Of a stretch of 64,000 nt of DNA, positions 18,232 through 26,409 are shown one piece after another (the stretch's first letter is position 1; the number at the start of each line of letters is the position of its first letter). Below the pieces are notes generated by a model. That model had not been told where the DNA came from and did not search any database. It saw only the letters and a list, made by a program, of their open reading frames with translations. Source of the DNA: Clostridiales bacterium (GTDB taxonomy: Bacteria; Bacillota; Clostridia; Peptostreptococcales; Anaerovoracaceae); the NCBI GenBank assembly GCA_009911365.1, contig QXXF01000015.1, positions 45,157 through 109,156 of the forward strand. The letters are read 5' to 3'. Both the position numbers and the translations under genes were made by a program.

Positions 18232-20055
18232 ATGACACAAAAACATCAATTTTTAAAAAAGTATTTTGGATATGATCAGTTCAGAGAAGGTCAGGAAATC
18301 CTCATTGACAGCATCCTGGCGGGAAAGGACACTTTTGGGATCATGCCCACGGGTGCGGGAAAGTCCATCTGCTACCAATTGCCTGGCATTATGATGGAAG
18401 GAATCACCTTAGTCATCACGCCGCTGATCTCCTTGATGAAGGATCAAGTGGCTTCTTTAAAAGAAGCTGGCATCCGAGGTGCTTATTTCAATAGCTCCCT
18501 GACCCAAGGCCAGTATTTCAAGGCCTTGGAATACGCCAAGCGGGGGACGTACAAGATTGTCTACGTGGCACCGGAGCGGTTGATGAATCGAGAGTTTTTA
18601 GATTTCGCCAGATCCGTGAAAATCGAAATGATCACTGTGGACGAAGCCCATTGCGTGTCCCAGTGGGGACAGGACTTCCGTCCAAGCTATCTAAAGATTT
18701 TAGACTTTGTGGAGCAGCTGGAGCACAGGCCCATCATCAGCGCCTTCACGGCTACGGCCACCCGGCAGGTGAGAGAGGATGTGGCGCAGATCCTCGAGCT
18801 GAAAGAACCGACTATTCTCACTACGGGATTTGATCGAAAGAACCTCTTTTTTTCCGTGCAAAAACCTGGGAACAAATACAGCGTTTTAAAAAATTACGTT
18901 GACACGCATCCTGGAAAAAGCGGCATCGTTTACTGCCTGACCAGGAAGCTGGTGGAAGAAGTGTGCCAGCGGCTGGAAGAGGAAGGTATCGCAGCCACTC
19001 GTTACCACGCCGGCCTTTCAGATGAAGAACGGAGAACGAATCAGGATGATTTCATCTATGATATCAAACCCATCATGGTGGCAACCAATGCTTTTGGCAT
19101 GGGCATCGATAAATCCAATGTGAATTTTGTGATCCACTATAATATGCCGAAAAACATCGAAAGCTATTACCAGGAAGCGGGACGAGCTGGAAGAGACGGG
19201 GAAAACGCGGATTGCATCTTGCTGTATGGAGGCAAAGATGTGGTCACCAACCAGTTTTTCATTGAAAAAGACAGTGAAAACGAGGAATTGGAGCCAGAAG
19301 AGCGGGAAAAGATCCGGGAGCGGGACCGGATGCGGCTAAAAAAAATGACCTTTTACTGCCATACCAATGAATGCCTGCGGAACTACATATTAAACTATTT
19401 TGGTGAACGTTCTCCAGGGTACTGCGGTAACTGTATCAATTGCCTGACCCAGTTTGAAGAGCGGGACATCACCAGCGTCGCTAGGCATATTCTGGGCTGC
19501 GTGGATAACTGCGGACAACGATACGGTTTAACAGTGATCTTGGACGCGGTCCACGGCGGGGACACGGAAAAGATACGCCGTTATCGTTTGGATGAGGATG
19601 ATTATTATGGAACAGAATCCGACAAATCCATCCATTTCCTTCGTCAAGCGGCGGACTACCTGCTATTGAACGATTATTTGACCCAGACGGATGACCGCTA
19701 CAGTGTTTTGCGGTTAGGTCCAAAGGCGGGACCAGTATTGGCTAGAAAAGAGCAGGTCACCATGAAAGCAGCCAAAGAGAGGGAGCCTGGAGCAGTCAAA
19801 GCGGAAAAAGCGAGCAAACGGGATTATGAGATTGAAAATCCAGGGCTCTTTGAAGCGCTTAGAGCTCTGCGGACAAAGATCGCCAGGATCCAGAGCGTGC
19901 CGCCCTATGTGGTGTTCACAGACAAGACTTTGCGGGAAATGTGCGCTAGAGTCCCGAAAACAAGAGAAGAAATGCTGGATATTTCCGGCGTAGGGGAAGC
20001 CAAGTTCAAGAAATACGGGAAGGAATTCTTGCGGGTGATCGAAGAAAACAGCTGA
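18232..20055 (+). CDS. recQ: ATP-dependent DNA helicase RecQ
   Basis: 3'-5' helicase acting in recombination and fork repair, 607 residues. Visible are motif I PTGAGKSICYQLP (about residue 45), motif II DEAHCVSQWGQDFRP (about 140), motif VI QEAGRAGRDG (about 320), the RecQ zinc site (four cysteines in CHTNECLR...YCGNCINC), a winged-helix region and a C-terminal HRDC domain (last 75 residues). The full RecQ-zinc-RQC-HRDC plan shows a complete bacterial enzyme. The ATG at 18232 follows CGGAG; see the promoter for why the upstream ATG was rejected. Confidence 0.92.
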   Translation: MTQKHQFLKKYFGYDQFREGQEILIDSILAGKDTFGIMPTGAGKSICYQLPGIMMEGITLVITPLISLMKDQVASLKEAGIRGAYFNSSLTQGQYFKALEYAKRGTYKIVYVAPERLMNREFLDFARSVKIEMITVDEAHCVSQWGQDFRPSYLKILDFVEQLEHRPIISAFTATATRQVREDVAQILELKEPTILTTGFDRKNLFFSVQKPGNKYSVLKNYVDTHPGKSGIVYCLTRKLVEEVCQRLEEEGIAATRYHAGLSDEERRTNQDDFIYDIKPIMVATNAFGMGIDKSNVNFVIHYNMPKNIESYYQEAGRAGRDGENADCILLYGGKDVVTNQFFIEKDSENEELEPEEREKIRERDRMRLKKMTFYCHTNECLRNYILNYFGERSPGYCGNCINCLTQFEERDITSVARHILGCVDNCGQRYGLTVILDAVHGGDTEKIRRYRLDEDDYYGTESDKSIHFLRQAADYLLLNDYLTQTDDRYSVLRLGPKAGPVLARKEQVTMKAAKEREPGAVKAEKASKRDYEIENPGLFEALRALRTKIARIQSVPPYVVFTDKTLREMCARVPKTREEMLDISGVGEAKFKKYGKEFLRVIEENS

Positions 20056-20106
20056 TGGAGAGCGGGAAGCTGCAAAAAAGCATTAGGTCTGGAAACGTGC
20101 GGGGAT

Positions 20107-21480
20107 TTAAAGTTCCTCGCACATTTCCGCGACTTTCAGCATGATGGCGCATTCAATGCGTTTTCTGTGGAGTTCACAGCCCAGCTCGTAGACTCCGTTG
20201 ATAGAGCCAGTAGTGTGATATGCGTTGGCCGCGCAGCCACCGCTGCAATAGAGCTTGGCAAAGCAGTCCTTGCATTCTTCATGGGAATAGACGTTGCAGC
20301 CTTTGAATTGATCCAGGATCTGATGGTTGTCGATTCCATCCCAAATGTTTCCCAGCAGAAATTTTTTGTCTCCTACAAATTGATGACATGGATAAAGTTC
20401 TCCAGCAGGGGTGACCGCCATGTATTCGGTGCCCACGCCGCAGCCGGAGATCCGCTTTACGATGCACGGGCCGCCGACCAGATCGATCATATAGTGATAA
20501 AATGTGAAATCACGGCCCTTTTTCTCTCGCCTGCGTTCCAGCATTTCCTTGGCTAGACGTTCATATTCAGAAAGTAGTTTTGGCATGTCTTCCTTTACCA
20601 AGGCATATGGCGCGTTAGGAGGGGCCACGACCGGTTCCATGGAAAGTTCTTTGAAGCCCAGGTCCGCCATGTGCAGAATGTCAGACGCAAAGTCCCTATT
20701 GAAATGGGTATAAGTGCCCCGTATATAGTAATCCCGCTGGCCTCGGCTGTCTGCCAGTTTTTTGAAGGCTGGGAGGATCGCGTCATACGTCCCGCCGCCC
20801 TTTAATGTTTTGCGCATCTCATCGTTGATTTCTTTTCTGCCGTCCAGGCTGATGACCACGTTGCTCATTTCCCGATTAGCGAACTCAATGACTTCATCGT
20901 CCAGCAGCAGACCGTTGGTGGTCAAAGTAAAACGAAACTGCTTGCCGCAGGCCTTTTCCCGGGAACGGCCATAAGCCACCAGATCTTTTACCACTTGAAA
21001 ATTCAGCAGAGGTTCCCCGCCGAAAAAGTCCACCTCCAAATTTTTTCGGGAACCAGAGTTTTCAATGAGCCAGTCCAGTGCCCGCTTTCCCGTTTCATAG
21101 CTCATGAGCGACTTGTCCCCTTGATATTCCCCTTTACCAGCGAAGCAGTATCCGCAAGTCATGTTGCAGGCATGGGCAACGTGGAGGCACAAGGCTTTTA
21201 CTACGGACTGCCGCTCTTTGAACAGATGGGCCTGTCCAGAAAATAAATCCTCTGTAAATAGTTTGTTTTCTTTTTTCAGGGCATCCACATCAGAGAGGGT
21301 CTCTTCCACTTCCTCGGCTGTGACAGAGTGCCGCTTGGTAACGGTGGCGATGATTTCCTCCCGGGACGCGCTTTCGTAAAGCTGGATAATGTCATAGGCC
21401 ACGTCATCCACTGTGTGGACACAGCCGCTTTCCGCATCTAAAACAATATTGTAATCGTTCATCTTATATTGGTGTATCAT
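20107..21480 (-). CDS. scfB: SCIFF peptide radical SAM maturase (thioether cross-linking)
   Basis: 457-residue radical SAM/SPASM enzyme of the CteB family, which makes a thioether between a cysteine sulfur and another residue of the SCIFF peptide. The N-terminal 90 residues are the peptide-binding (RRE-like) region; the radical SAM cluster is CNMTCGYC (about residue 107-114); C-terminal cysteines in CGVGTEY, ECKDCFAKLYCSGGC and GCELHRKRIEC are SPASM/auxiliary cluster ligands. AAAGGA lies before the ATG at 21480. Its precursor gene lies directly upstream. All cluster cysteines appear intact, so the enzyme looks functional even though its peptide is altered. Confidence 0.9.
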   Translation of the reverse strand: MIHQYKMNDYNIVLDAESGCVHTVDDVAYDIIQLYESASREEIIATVTKRHSVTAEEVEETLSDVDALKKENKLFTEDLFSGQAHLFKERQSVVKALCLHVAHACNMTCGYCFAGKGEYQGDKSLMSYETGKRALDWLIENSGSRKNLEVDFFGGEPLLNFQVVKDLVAYGRSREKACGKQFRFTLTTNGLLLDDEVIEFANREMSNVVISLDGRKEINDEMRKTLKGGGTYDAILPAFKKLADSRGQRDYYIRGTYTHFNRDFASDILHMADLGFKELSMEPVVAPPNAPYALVKEDMPKLLSEYERLAKEMLERRREKKGRDFTFYHYMIDLVGGPCIVKRISGCGVGTEYMAVTPAGELYPCHQFVGDKKFLLGNIWDGIDNHQILDQFKGCNVYSHEECKDCFAKLYCSGGCAANAYHTTGSINGVYELGCELHRKRIECAIMLKVAEMCEEL

Positions 21481-21549
21481 GAAGCTGTCCTTTCGTACAT
21501 AAGAAAATAGCTGCATTCCAAGATAAAGGGGAATGCAGCGTTCCAGCTG

Positions 21550-21571
21550 ATGCGGCGCTGTGCGGCGCCGC
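21550..21571 (-). other. GC-rich hairpin between SCIFF peptide and maturase genes
   Basis: TGCGGCGC (21550-21557) and GCGCCGCA (21564-21571) are perfect inverted arms with a 6-nt loop and no T-run. In RiPP operons such hairpins often keep the precursor message more abundant than the enzyme message; that role is inferred here. Confidence 0.55.
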
Positions 21572-21586
21572 AGGCTGTTTTAGGTC

Positions 21587-21742
21587 CTATGCGTTCCTGC
21601 TTTTGCTCTGTTCGCACTGCTGATTGGCAACGCTGCAGGAAGTTTTGCTGGCAGACTGGCAGGAAGTCTGGCATTCGCCGCATCCACCTGTCTGAACAGA
21701 TTTCACAAGATCCCGTGACACTAATGTCCTGATTCTTTTCAC
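21587..21742 (-). CDS. scfA: SCIFF ribosomal peptide precursor, five-cysteine variant
   Basis: 51-residue precursor of the SCIFF family (six cysteines in forty-five residues), found in nearly all Clostridia and cross-linked by the neighbouring radical SAM enzyme. It starts at GTG 21742, with AGGTGG about 8 bases upstream, and reads MKRIRTLVSRDL at the N-terminus and GGCGECQTSCQSASKTSC in the core. Cysteines are at 21, 24, 28, 36 and 43. The usual fourth cysteine (position 32) is Ser, codon AGC, and the usual Thr37 is also Ser. These two positions are, as recalled, those joined in the characterised SCIFF product. Identity is certain; function of this variant is not. Confidence 0.9.
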   Translation of the reverse strand: MKRIRTLVSRDLVKSVQTGGCGECQTSCQSASKTSCSVANQQCEQSKSRNA

Positions 21743-21796
21743 TTGAAATTCCACCTTTCTATTTTAGCATGATTCGTCATAACCCGAATGTGGATT

Positions 21797-21825
21797 ATCA
21801 TATCACAGTTTCCATAGATTGTAAA
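21797..21825 (-). promoter_or_regulatory. scfA-scfB promoter
   Basis: On the minus strand TTTACA (21820-21825), 17-base spacer, TATGAT (21797-21802), about 55 bases before the scfA start. It is a good sigma-A match and serves both peptide and maturase. Confidence 0.65.
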
Positions 21826-22005
21826 GATCGGGCGAAATTTTCAGACTTCACCCGCTGTGCTGATCCTTGTGTTTTTTCAATGTCCACCTGGGCAAAATCG
21901 AAAGAAACATTGCGAAAGCGCTGCGTTAATGATAAAATGGACAGACTCGGAAGGAATGCTTCGGTGGGCAGAGCCAAAGAGAGCGATCATAGTAAAGGAG
22001 CCGAG

Positions 22006-22785
22006 ATGTTACAGGAAGAGCGTTTCATAAAGATAACAGGCCATCTCAAAGAAGAAGGCAGCGATAATTACGCTAATATGGCGAAGCTGCTGGGGGTTTC
22101 AGAAGGGACCGTCAGGAAAGATCTGGCTGAGATGGACAAACGAGGTCTCGTGAAGTTGGTCCGGGGCGGCGCAGCGTACGCAAAAAACAATTTGACCAGA
22201 AGTCAGCTGGACAAGCGGAGCATGATTAATCGAGAGGAAAAAAAACAGTTGGTCCAGGAACTGAAATACTTTGTGAAAAACGGACAGGCTATTGCCATAA
22301 ACGGCGGGACCACCAGCATCGAAGCGGCTAAATTCCTTGTGAAGAATTACAGTGAGCTGGCTATTGTCACCAACAATTTAACAGTGGTAGATATTTTAAA
22401 AAGCAAAAAATCCTTTCAAATCGTAGTGACAGGCGGCATCTATTATGACCGGGAAAACACGGTGATTGGGAAGCAATGCGAGGATGGTATCAAAAATTAT
22501 AACACGGACGTGGCCTTAATTGCCCTCAATAGTATTTCCCTGGAAAAGGGAGTGACTGATTTTAGGATCGAAGAAACGGGCATCATCAATGCTATGATTC
22601 AAAACACGCAAAGGGCCATTGGCCTTGCGGATCATAGCAAATTTGACCGCATCGCCTGTATGAACGTATGTGGGCTGGAGATTTTTTCAGAGGTGCTGAC
22701 GGATTCGAAAATCAAGGATGAAGTGCTGTATAAATATAAAAACCAAGGTATCAATGTGATCAAGGCGAGAGAAATGGCAGAATGA
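22006..22785 (+). CDS. DeoR-family transcriptional regulator (first of two)
   Basis: 259 residues. An N-terminal DeoR helix-turn-helix (ERFIKITGHL, then GVSEGTVRKDLAEMDKRGLV and VRGGA) precedes the DeoRC sensor domain (INGGTTSIEAAKFL, VVTGG). Such domains usually bind phosphorylated sugars. AAAGGAG lies before the ATG at 22006; a longer open frame upstream runs through the scfA promoter and is not coding. It is followed after 16 bases by a paralogue, and both lie just upstream of the PhnX-type operon, which they probably control. Confidence 0.87.
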   Translation: MLQEERFIKITGHLKEEGSDNYANMAKLLGVSEGTVRKDLAEMDKRGLVKLVRGGAAYAKNNLTRSQLDKRSMINREEKKQLVQELKYFVKNGQAIAINGGTTSIEAAKFLVKNYSELAIVTNNLTVVDILKSKKSFQIVVTGGIYYDRENTVIGKQCEDGIKNYNTDVALIALNSISLEKGVTDFRIEETGIINAMIQNTQRAIGLADHSKFDRIACMNVCGLEIFSEVLTDSKIKDEVLYKYKNQGINVIKAREMAE

Positions 22786-22801
22786 CAAAGGGGTTGTGAA
22801 C

Positions 22802-23566
22802 ATGCTTCAGGAAAAAAGATTCGCGAATACCGTGGAGTATCTTAAAATTCATAAAACGGCAAAGATCAGCGAACTGGCAAAACTCAATCATGTTTCTGTG
22901 GATACTGTGAGGCGGGACCTAGAAACGCTGGAAGGATACGGGGTCCTGGAAAAAGTGCGGGGCGGAGCGGTTTGGCGGGAAGAAAGCCTGGAACAGCATG
23001 TTTATGAAATGCGGACCACCTTGCACAAAGAGGAAAAAGGCGAATTATCAAAACTGGTGAATCGAGTTTTGGAGGATGGAAAAACAGTTGTCTTAGGCAG
23101 CGGCAGCACTACGGTGCAGATGGCCCAGGAAATCGCGGCCAATTATAAACGTCTGACAGTGATCACAAATGACCTGGATATTGTGAAGATCATGTCCCGC
23201 AGAGACGGCATTCGTCTCATTGTGCTGGGCGGACTGCTGGATCCGGATGAAAACGCAGTATATGGAGCGCGATGCGAAGAAGAGATCCAAAACTATAACG
23301 CGGATGTATGCATCCTGGCAGTCAATGGAATTTCAGCAGAAAAGGGGATCAGCGATTTTCGGCTAAACCAGATGGAGACCTTCAAGCGGATGATGGAGAT
23401 TTCTGGGGAAGTGGTGATTGCCGCGGACAACAGCAAGTTTGACAGAGTGTCCTGCATGAAGCTTTGCGAGATCAATGAGATCGACTGCGTACTTTGCGAT
23501 GGCGGCCTGGAAGAAAGTCAGAGAAGAAAGCTCCAGGATAGAGGCATCACTGTGATCACGGAATAA
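22802..23566 (+). CDS. DeoR-family transcriptional regulator (second of two)
   Basis: 254 residues, same plan as its neighbour: DNA-binding helix-turn-helix HVSVDTVRRDLETLEGYGV and VRGGA, then a sensor domain with LGSGSTTVQMAQ and VLGG. AAGGGG precedes the ATG at 22802. The two are clearly paralogous but divergent, so this is an old duplication or a recruited pair, possibly acting as a heterodimer or responding to two ligands. Confidence 0.87.
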   Translation: MLQEKRFANTVEYLKIHKTAKISELAKLNHVSVDTVRRDLETLEGYGVLEKVRGGAVWREESLEQHVYEMRTTLHKEEKGELSKLVNRVLEDGKTVVLGSGSTTVQMAQEIAANYKRLTVITNDLDIVKIMSRRDGIRLIVLGGLLDPDENAVYGARCEEEIQNYNADVCILAVNGISAEKGISDFRLNQMETFKRMMEISGEVVIAADNSKFDRVSCMKLCEINEIDCVLCDGGLEESQRRKLQDRGITVITE

Positions 23567-23872
23567 TGTGCCAGTAGGCCGTGCGTGTCCGTGAGCTTCA
23601 CAGGTGTGCCGCACAGATATAATAAAGAAGATAACAAAAATCAGAGAAATGGCTTTGAGCGCATGGTTGCGTGCTTGGTGCCGTTTTTTCTTTTTTGTCA
23701 TTGATTCGTATAGGAGGCTTCCCTATAAAAACTGTGGGAGCATGTTGGTTGCCCATTGCCTTGGCTACGTGGAGTTTTACTTAAATGTGCTGTATTATAA
23801 AAAAATAACGGGTATAAAAAAGTAAATAAAACAAAAAAACAGCAAAAATACAATAAAAAACAGAAAATTATG

Positions 23873-23901
23873 TTGAAAAAACAGAAAAAGTGTGATTAAA
23901 T
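23873..23901 (+). promoter_or_regulatory. Candidate promoter of the phnX-like operon
   Basis: TTGAAA (23873-23878), 17-base spacer, TTAAAT (23896-23901) preceded by TG one base away, an extended -10. It lies in the A-rich block, about 90 bases before the start codon. Confidence 0.4.
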
Positions 23902-23913
23902 AAAGATGACAGA

Positions 23914-23940
23914 AAAAACTGATATTTTAAATCAGTTTTT
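23914..23940 (+). terminator. Leader hairpin with T-run, possible attenuator
   Basis: A perfect 10-bp stem (AAAAACTGAT 23914-23923, ATCAGTTTTT 23931-23940) lies just after the candidate promoter and before the first structural gene. The T-run is part of the right arm. It could end transcription early or be a protein-binding palindrome. Confidence 0.5.
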
Positions 23941-23990
23941 AAGTAACCGTAATGATGCAACGAGATGTTGCGATTAAAGGAGGAATGAAC

Positions 23991-24836
23991 ATGTATAACA
24001 GAACTTACACAGGAAAAATCGAATTAGCAGTATTGGACACAGCCGGAACTTTCTGTGACGGCCCTGGAGATCTAAGGGACAGATGGCCAAAGGATGATTT
24101 GAGAGGATGCAAAGCGCCAGTGGTGCCTTTCTATGAAGCGCTGCAGCAGTTTGGCATTGAATGTGACTGGGCAGAAATCAGAAAGCCAATGGGTAACTTC
24201 AAGCCGACTCACCTGAGAATGCTCTTGAGCCTTCCAGAAATCGCTTCACAGTGGGAAGAAAAGCATGGACACCCTTGGACAGAAGACGATTTCGACGCAG
24301 TGCTGGCAGCTTTCAGACCACTGATGAGCAAATACATTGTTGACGAAGATCTAGCAAAACCGATCGATGGTGCTGTGGAATGCATTGAAAAACTGAGAGC
24401 AGCAGGGATCTTGGTAGGATGTGACACAGGATATTACGAAGAGGATTCTTTAGCTCTAAACAAAGTGCTGGAAGACAAATATGGACTGAAATTCGATGTG
24501 GTGACAAACTCCGAGAAGGTTCCTGGCAGACCGACACCGTTCATGGTGTATGACTGCATGCTGAGTGCTTACGAGATCACAAAGAAGCCGATTCCTTGCG
24601 AAGCGGTCGTGAAAATCGATGACACGGCTCCTGGCATGATTTGTGGAAACAACGCTGGCGCATGGACCATTGGACTGTACGCTTCCGGATCCAACAACTA
24701 CGATCAGTTGGCGGCTTCCAAACCTGACTTCTTGGTGCCTGACGTATCTTATGTGCCAGAGATCATCTTTGGACAGATTGAACCGAGACTCAGAAGAGGC
24801 GAAAGACCGGGACAGGGCTTGATCGAAACGATTTAG
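23991..24836 (+). CDS. phnX: PhnX-like HAD hydrolase (phosphonoacetaldehyde hydrolase family)
   Basis: 281-residue HAD enzyme. The nucleophile motif is LDTAGT with Asp16 and Ala18 in the +2 position; this alanine, in place of the usual Asp, marks the phosphonatase branch (DWAGT in PhnX). RKPMGNFK keeps Lys71, the Schiff-base lysine of the cap domain, and TGYYEED and VPGRPTPFMVY match the PhnX core. Differences from classical PhnX: Trp to Thr after the nucleophile, about 16 extra residues after it, and loss of the second Asp in DDTAPGM. It probably cleaves a C-P bond in an aldehyde phosphonate, but a changed substrate is possible. AAAGGAGG lies 7 bases before ATG 23991. Confidence 0.75.
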   Translation: MYNRTYTGKIELAVLDTAGTFCDGPGDLRDRWPKDDLRGCKAPVVPFYEALQQFGIECDWAEIRKPMGNFKPTHLRMLLSLPEIASQWEEKHGHPWTEDDFDAVLAAFRPLMSKYIVDEDLAKPIDGAVECIEKLRAAGILVGCDTGYYEEDSLALNKVLEDKYGLKFDVVTNSEKVPGRPTPFMVYDCMLSAYEITKKPIPCEAVVKIDDTAPGMICGNNAGAWTIGLYASGSNNYDQLAASKPDFLVPDVSYVPEIIFGQIEPRLRRGERPGQGLIETI

Positions 24837-24881
24837 GCACAGATGAGATCAAAGACTGGGTTTATCAAACGGGTTGGATTT

Positions 24882-24922
24882 AGGAGCGCTTCTCCAATTG
24901 GGTGAAGTAAGAGGAGCGCTCC
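24882..24922. promoter_or_regulatory. Two AGGAGCGCT repeats spaced 30 bp, candidate operator
   Basis: AGGAGCGCT occurs at 24882-24890 and 24912-24920, exactly 30 bases (three helical turns) apart. The second copy extends to a 10-bp palindrome GGAGCGCTCC. They can also pair as one long hairpin. They lie between the hydrolase and the transporter and could bind one of the DeoR proteins. Confidence 0.45.
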
Positions 24923-24937
24923 CACAATGAATAGCTG

Positions 24938-25007
24938 AAATACAGCCATTTCTATTCTAGTTTATTTTTTGACATTTTGCAATAGATGAATCCGAATGGC
25001 TGTATTT
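24938..25007. repeat. 13-bp inverted repeat in the transporter leader
   Basis: AAATACAGCCATT (24938-24950) and its exact inverse (24995-25007) flank 44 bases that include a TTGACA-like box (24969-24974). It may fold as an mRNA leader structure or act as a paired protein site around a promoter. Confidence 0.5.
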
Positions 25008-25043
25008 TCAAAGCAGAGATTTATAGTCAGAAAGGATTATGTT

Positions 25044-26348
25044 ATGGAAGATCAAAAAAAATTCGGCTATACTCCTGCGGAGTATCGGAAGTTTAAGATC
25101 TATGCTTGGCGGTTTCTCTTAGGCTTTTCCTTCTTGTACATGTGTATCTATTGCTGCAGACTGAATCTGGCCTCGGCAATGCCAATGATGATGGAGGATG
25201 AAGGCTGGACCACTGCGCAGATGGGTCTTGTCACAGGGACGCTCTTTTGGACTTACGGGCTAGGCCATCTAGTGAATGGAAGGCTGGGAGAAGTGTTCGG
25301 TTCTAATCGATTCGTTATTTTATCTGTTATTTTGACCTGTGCGGCGAACATCATACTTGGATTCCAACACAGCATCATCGTCATTGCCATACTCTGGGGA
25401 TTCAATGGTTACTTTCAATCCATGGCATGGTCTCCAGGAATGTCTGCTATCATCAAATGGTGGCCTGGCGATACCCGCGGATTTGCCACAGGGTTCGCGC
25501 ACGCCTTTTCTGGGGCAGGTCAGGCAGTCTGCATTTTGGCTGTGACCTTGGCTTTCGCATTGATGCCTGATTCGGGCTGGAGGGCCGCTTTCTGGATCCC
25601 TTGCGCATTTCCGCTGATCATGCTGGTAATTTATCTGCTCGTGGCAAAGACCAGCCCTACGAACATTGGATTGAAGGAATATGAAGAGGACAATCCGCTG
25701 AAAAAAGAGCAGGAAGAAGCGATGAAAAAGGTTAAGGAAGAACATGGTCCTCTTTATCCATATTTCCATTTGATCAAGAACTGGAAATTCATCATTTGGC
25801 TGATCGTAGCGTTTATTACAGGTCTGGCTAGATATGGGATCGTCACTTGGATTCCGCTTTACTTTATCGAGACTTTTGACGCAGATATTAAATCAGGGCT
25901 GATGAGTTCATTGGTCATCCCTTTGGGAATGGCCATTGGGACTTTAGTGGTGCCATGGCTCACAGATCGGTTCTGCCCGAATAACAGGCTGCCTGCCGTT
26001 ATATTCAGCGGCCTGGCTGCAGGGATCATCACCTGGGTATTCTTCATGATCCAGCCGGGGATCCTTGCTGAGGCATTATTGTTCTTCGCTGGCTTTTTCA
26101 TCTATGCCATCAACGGACTGTGCTGGGCATATGCGGGCGACGTGGGCGGCAGAGTATTCGCTGGGACAGCGGCAGGCATGTTGGATTTTGCGGCGTATAT
26201 GGGAGCGGGCTGCCAGGCAGCGGTCTTTGGGTTCATCCTGCTAGGCGGCGGCTGGACCACTATATTCGTTACCATCTCAGGCGGTCTCCTAGTTTTAGTG
26301 GTTCTTGCTTTGATCGCCAGCAGAGGAGAAAACAAAGAGAAAATTTAA
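25044..26348 (+). CDS. MFS transporter, organophosphate:phosphate antiporter type
   Basis: 434 residues, about twelve membrane helices. The start YMCIYCCRLNLASAMPMM and the following GTLFWTYGLGHLVNGRLGEVFG resemble the OPA family (GlpT, UhpT, PgtP), which exchange organic phosphates for phosphate. AAAGGA precedes ATG 25044. It stands between the PhnX-like hydrolase and the phosphonate-type alcohol dehydrogenase, so it probably brings in the phosphonate substrate. OPA members that carry phosphonates are known, for example GlpT for fosfomycin. The exact ligand is not known. Confidence 0.78.
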   Translation: MEDQKKFGYTPAEYRKFKIYAWRFLLGFSFLYMCIYCCRLNLASAMPMMMEDEGWTTAQMGLVTGTLFWTYGLGHLVNGRLGEVFGSNRFVILSVILTCAANIILGFQHSIIVIAILWGFNGYFQSMAWSPGMSAIIKWWPGDTRGFATGFAHAFSGAGQAVCILAVTLAFALMPDSGWRAAFWIPCAFPLIMLVIYLLVAKTSPTNIGLKEYEEDNPLKKEQEEAMKKVKEEHGPLYPYFHLIKNWKFIIWLIVAFITGLARYGIVTWIPLYFIETFDADIKSGLMSSLVIPLGMAIGTLVVPWLTDRFCPNNRLPAVIFSGLAAGIITWVFFMIQPGILAEALLFFAGFFIYAINGLCWAYAGDVGGRVFAGTAAGMLDFAAYMGAGCQAAVFGFILLGGGWTTIFVTISGGLLVLVVLALIASRGENKEKI

Positions 26349-26364
26349 ATGACATTAGAGAAAT

Positions 26365-26388
26365 GTGGCCCTCTGCCAAGAGGGCCAC
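26365..26388 (+). other. Intercistronic hairpin between transporter and dehydrogenase
   Basis: A perfect 10-bp, GC-rich stem (26365-26374 with 26379-26388) and 4-nt loop, with no T-run after it. It sits in the 61-base gap of the operon and may stop decay from the 3' side or tune expression of the next gene. Confidence 0.6.
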
Positions 26389-26409
26389 AGCTTAGCGGGA
26401 GGTAGTAAA

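Larger units (their letters stand above)
23567..23990. other. Non-coding, AT-rich control region between the DeoR genes and the hydrolase operon
   Basis: 424 bases without a convincing gene. The first part is ordinary; from about 23800 it becomes A-rich on the plus strand with repeated ACA/ACAGAAAA words. It holds a candidate promoter and a leader hairpin listed separately. A 73-codon frame at 23604-23825 has no start signal or family resemblance. Confidence 0.6.

Noticed and set aside
21477-21683. 68-codon minus-strand frame over the SCIFF region
   Set aside because: It is a shadow frame; the real product is the 51-residue SCIFF peptide in another frame starting at GTG 21742.
23604-23825. 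73-codon open frame in the AT-rich region
   Set aside because: No ribosome site, no family similarity and poor codon usage; the region reads better as promoter and leader.
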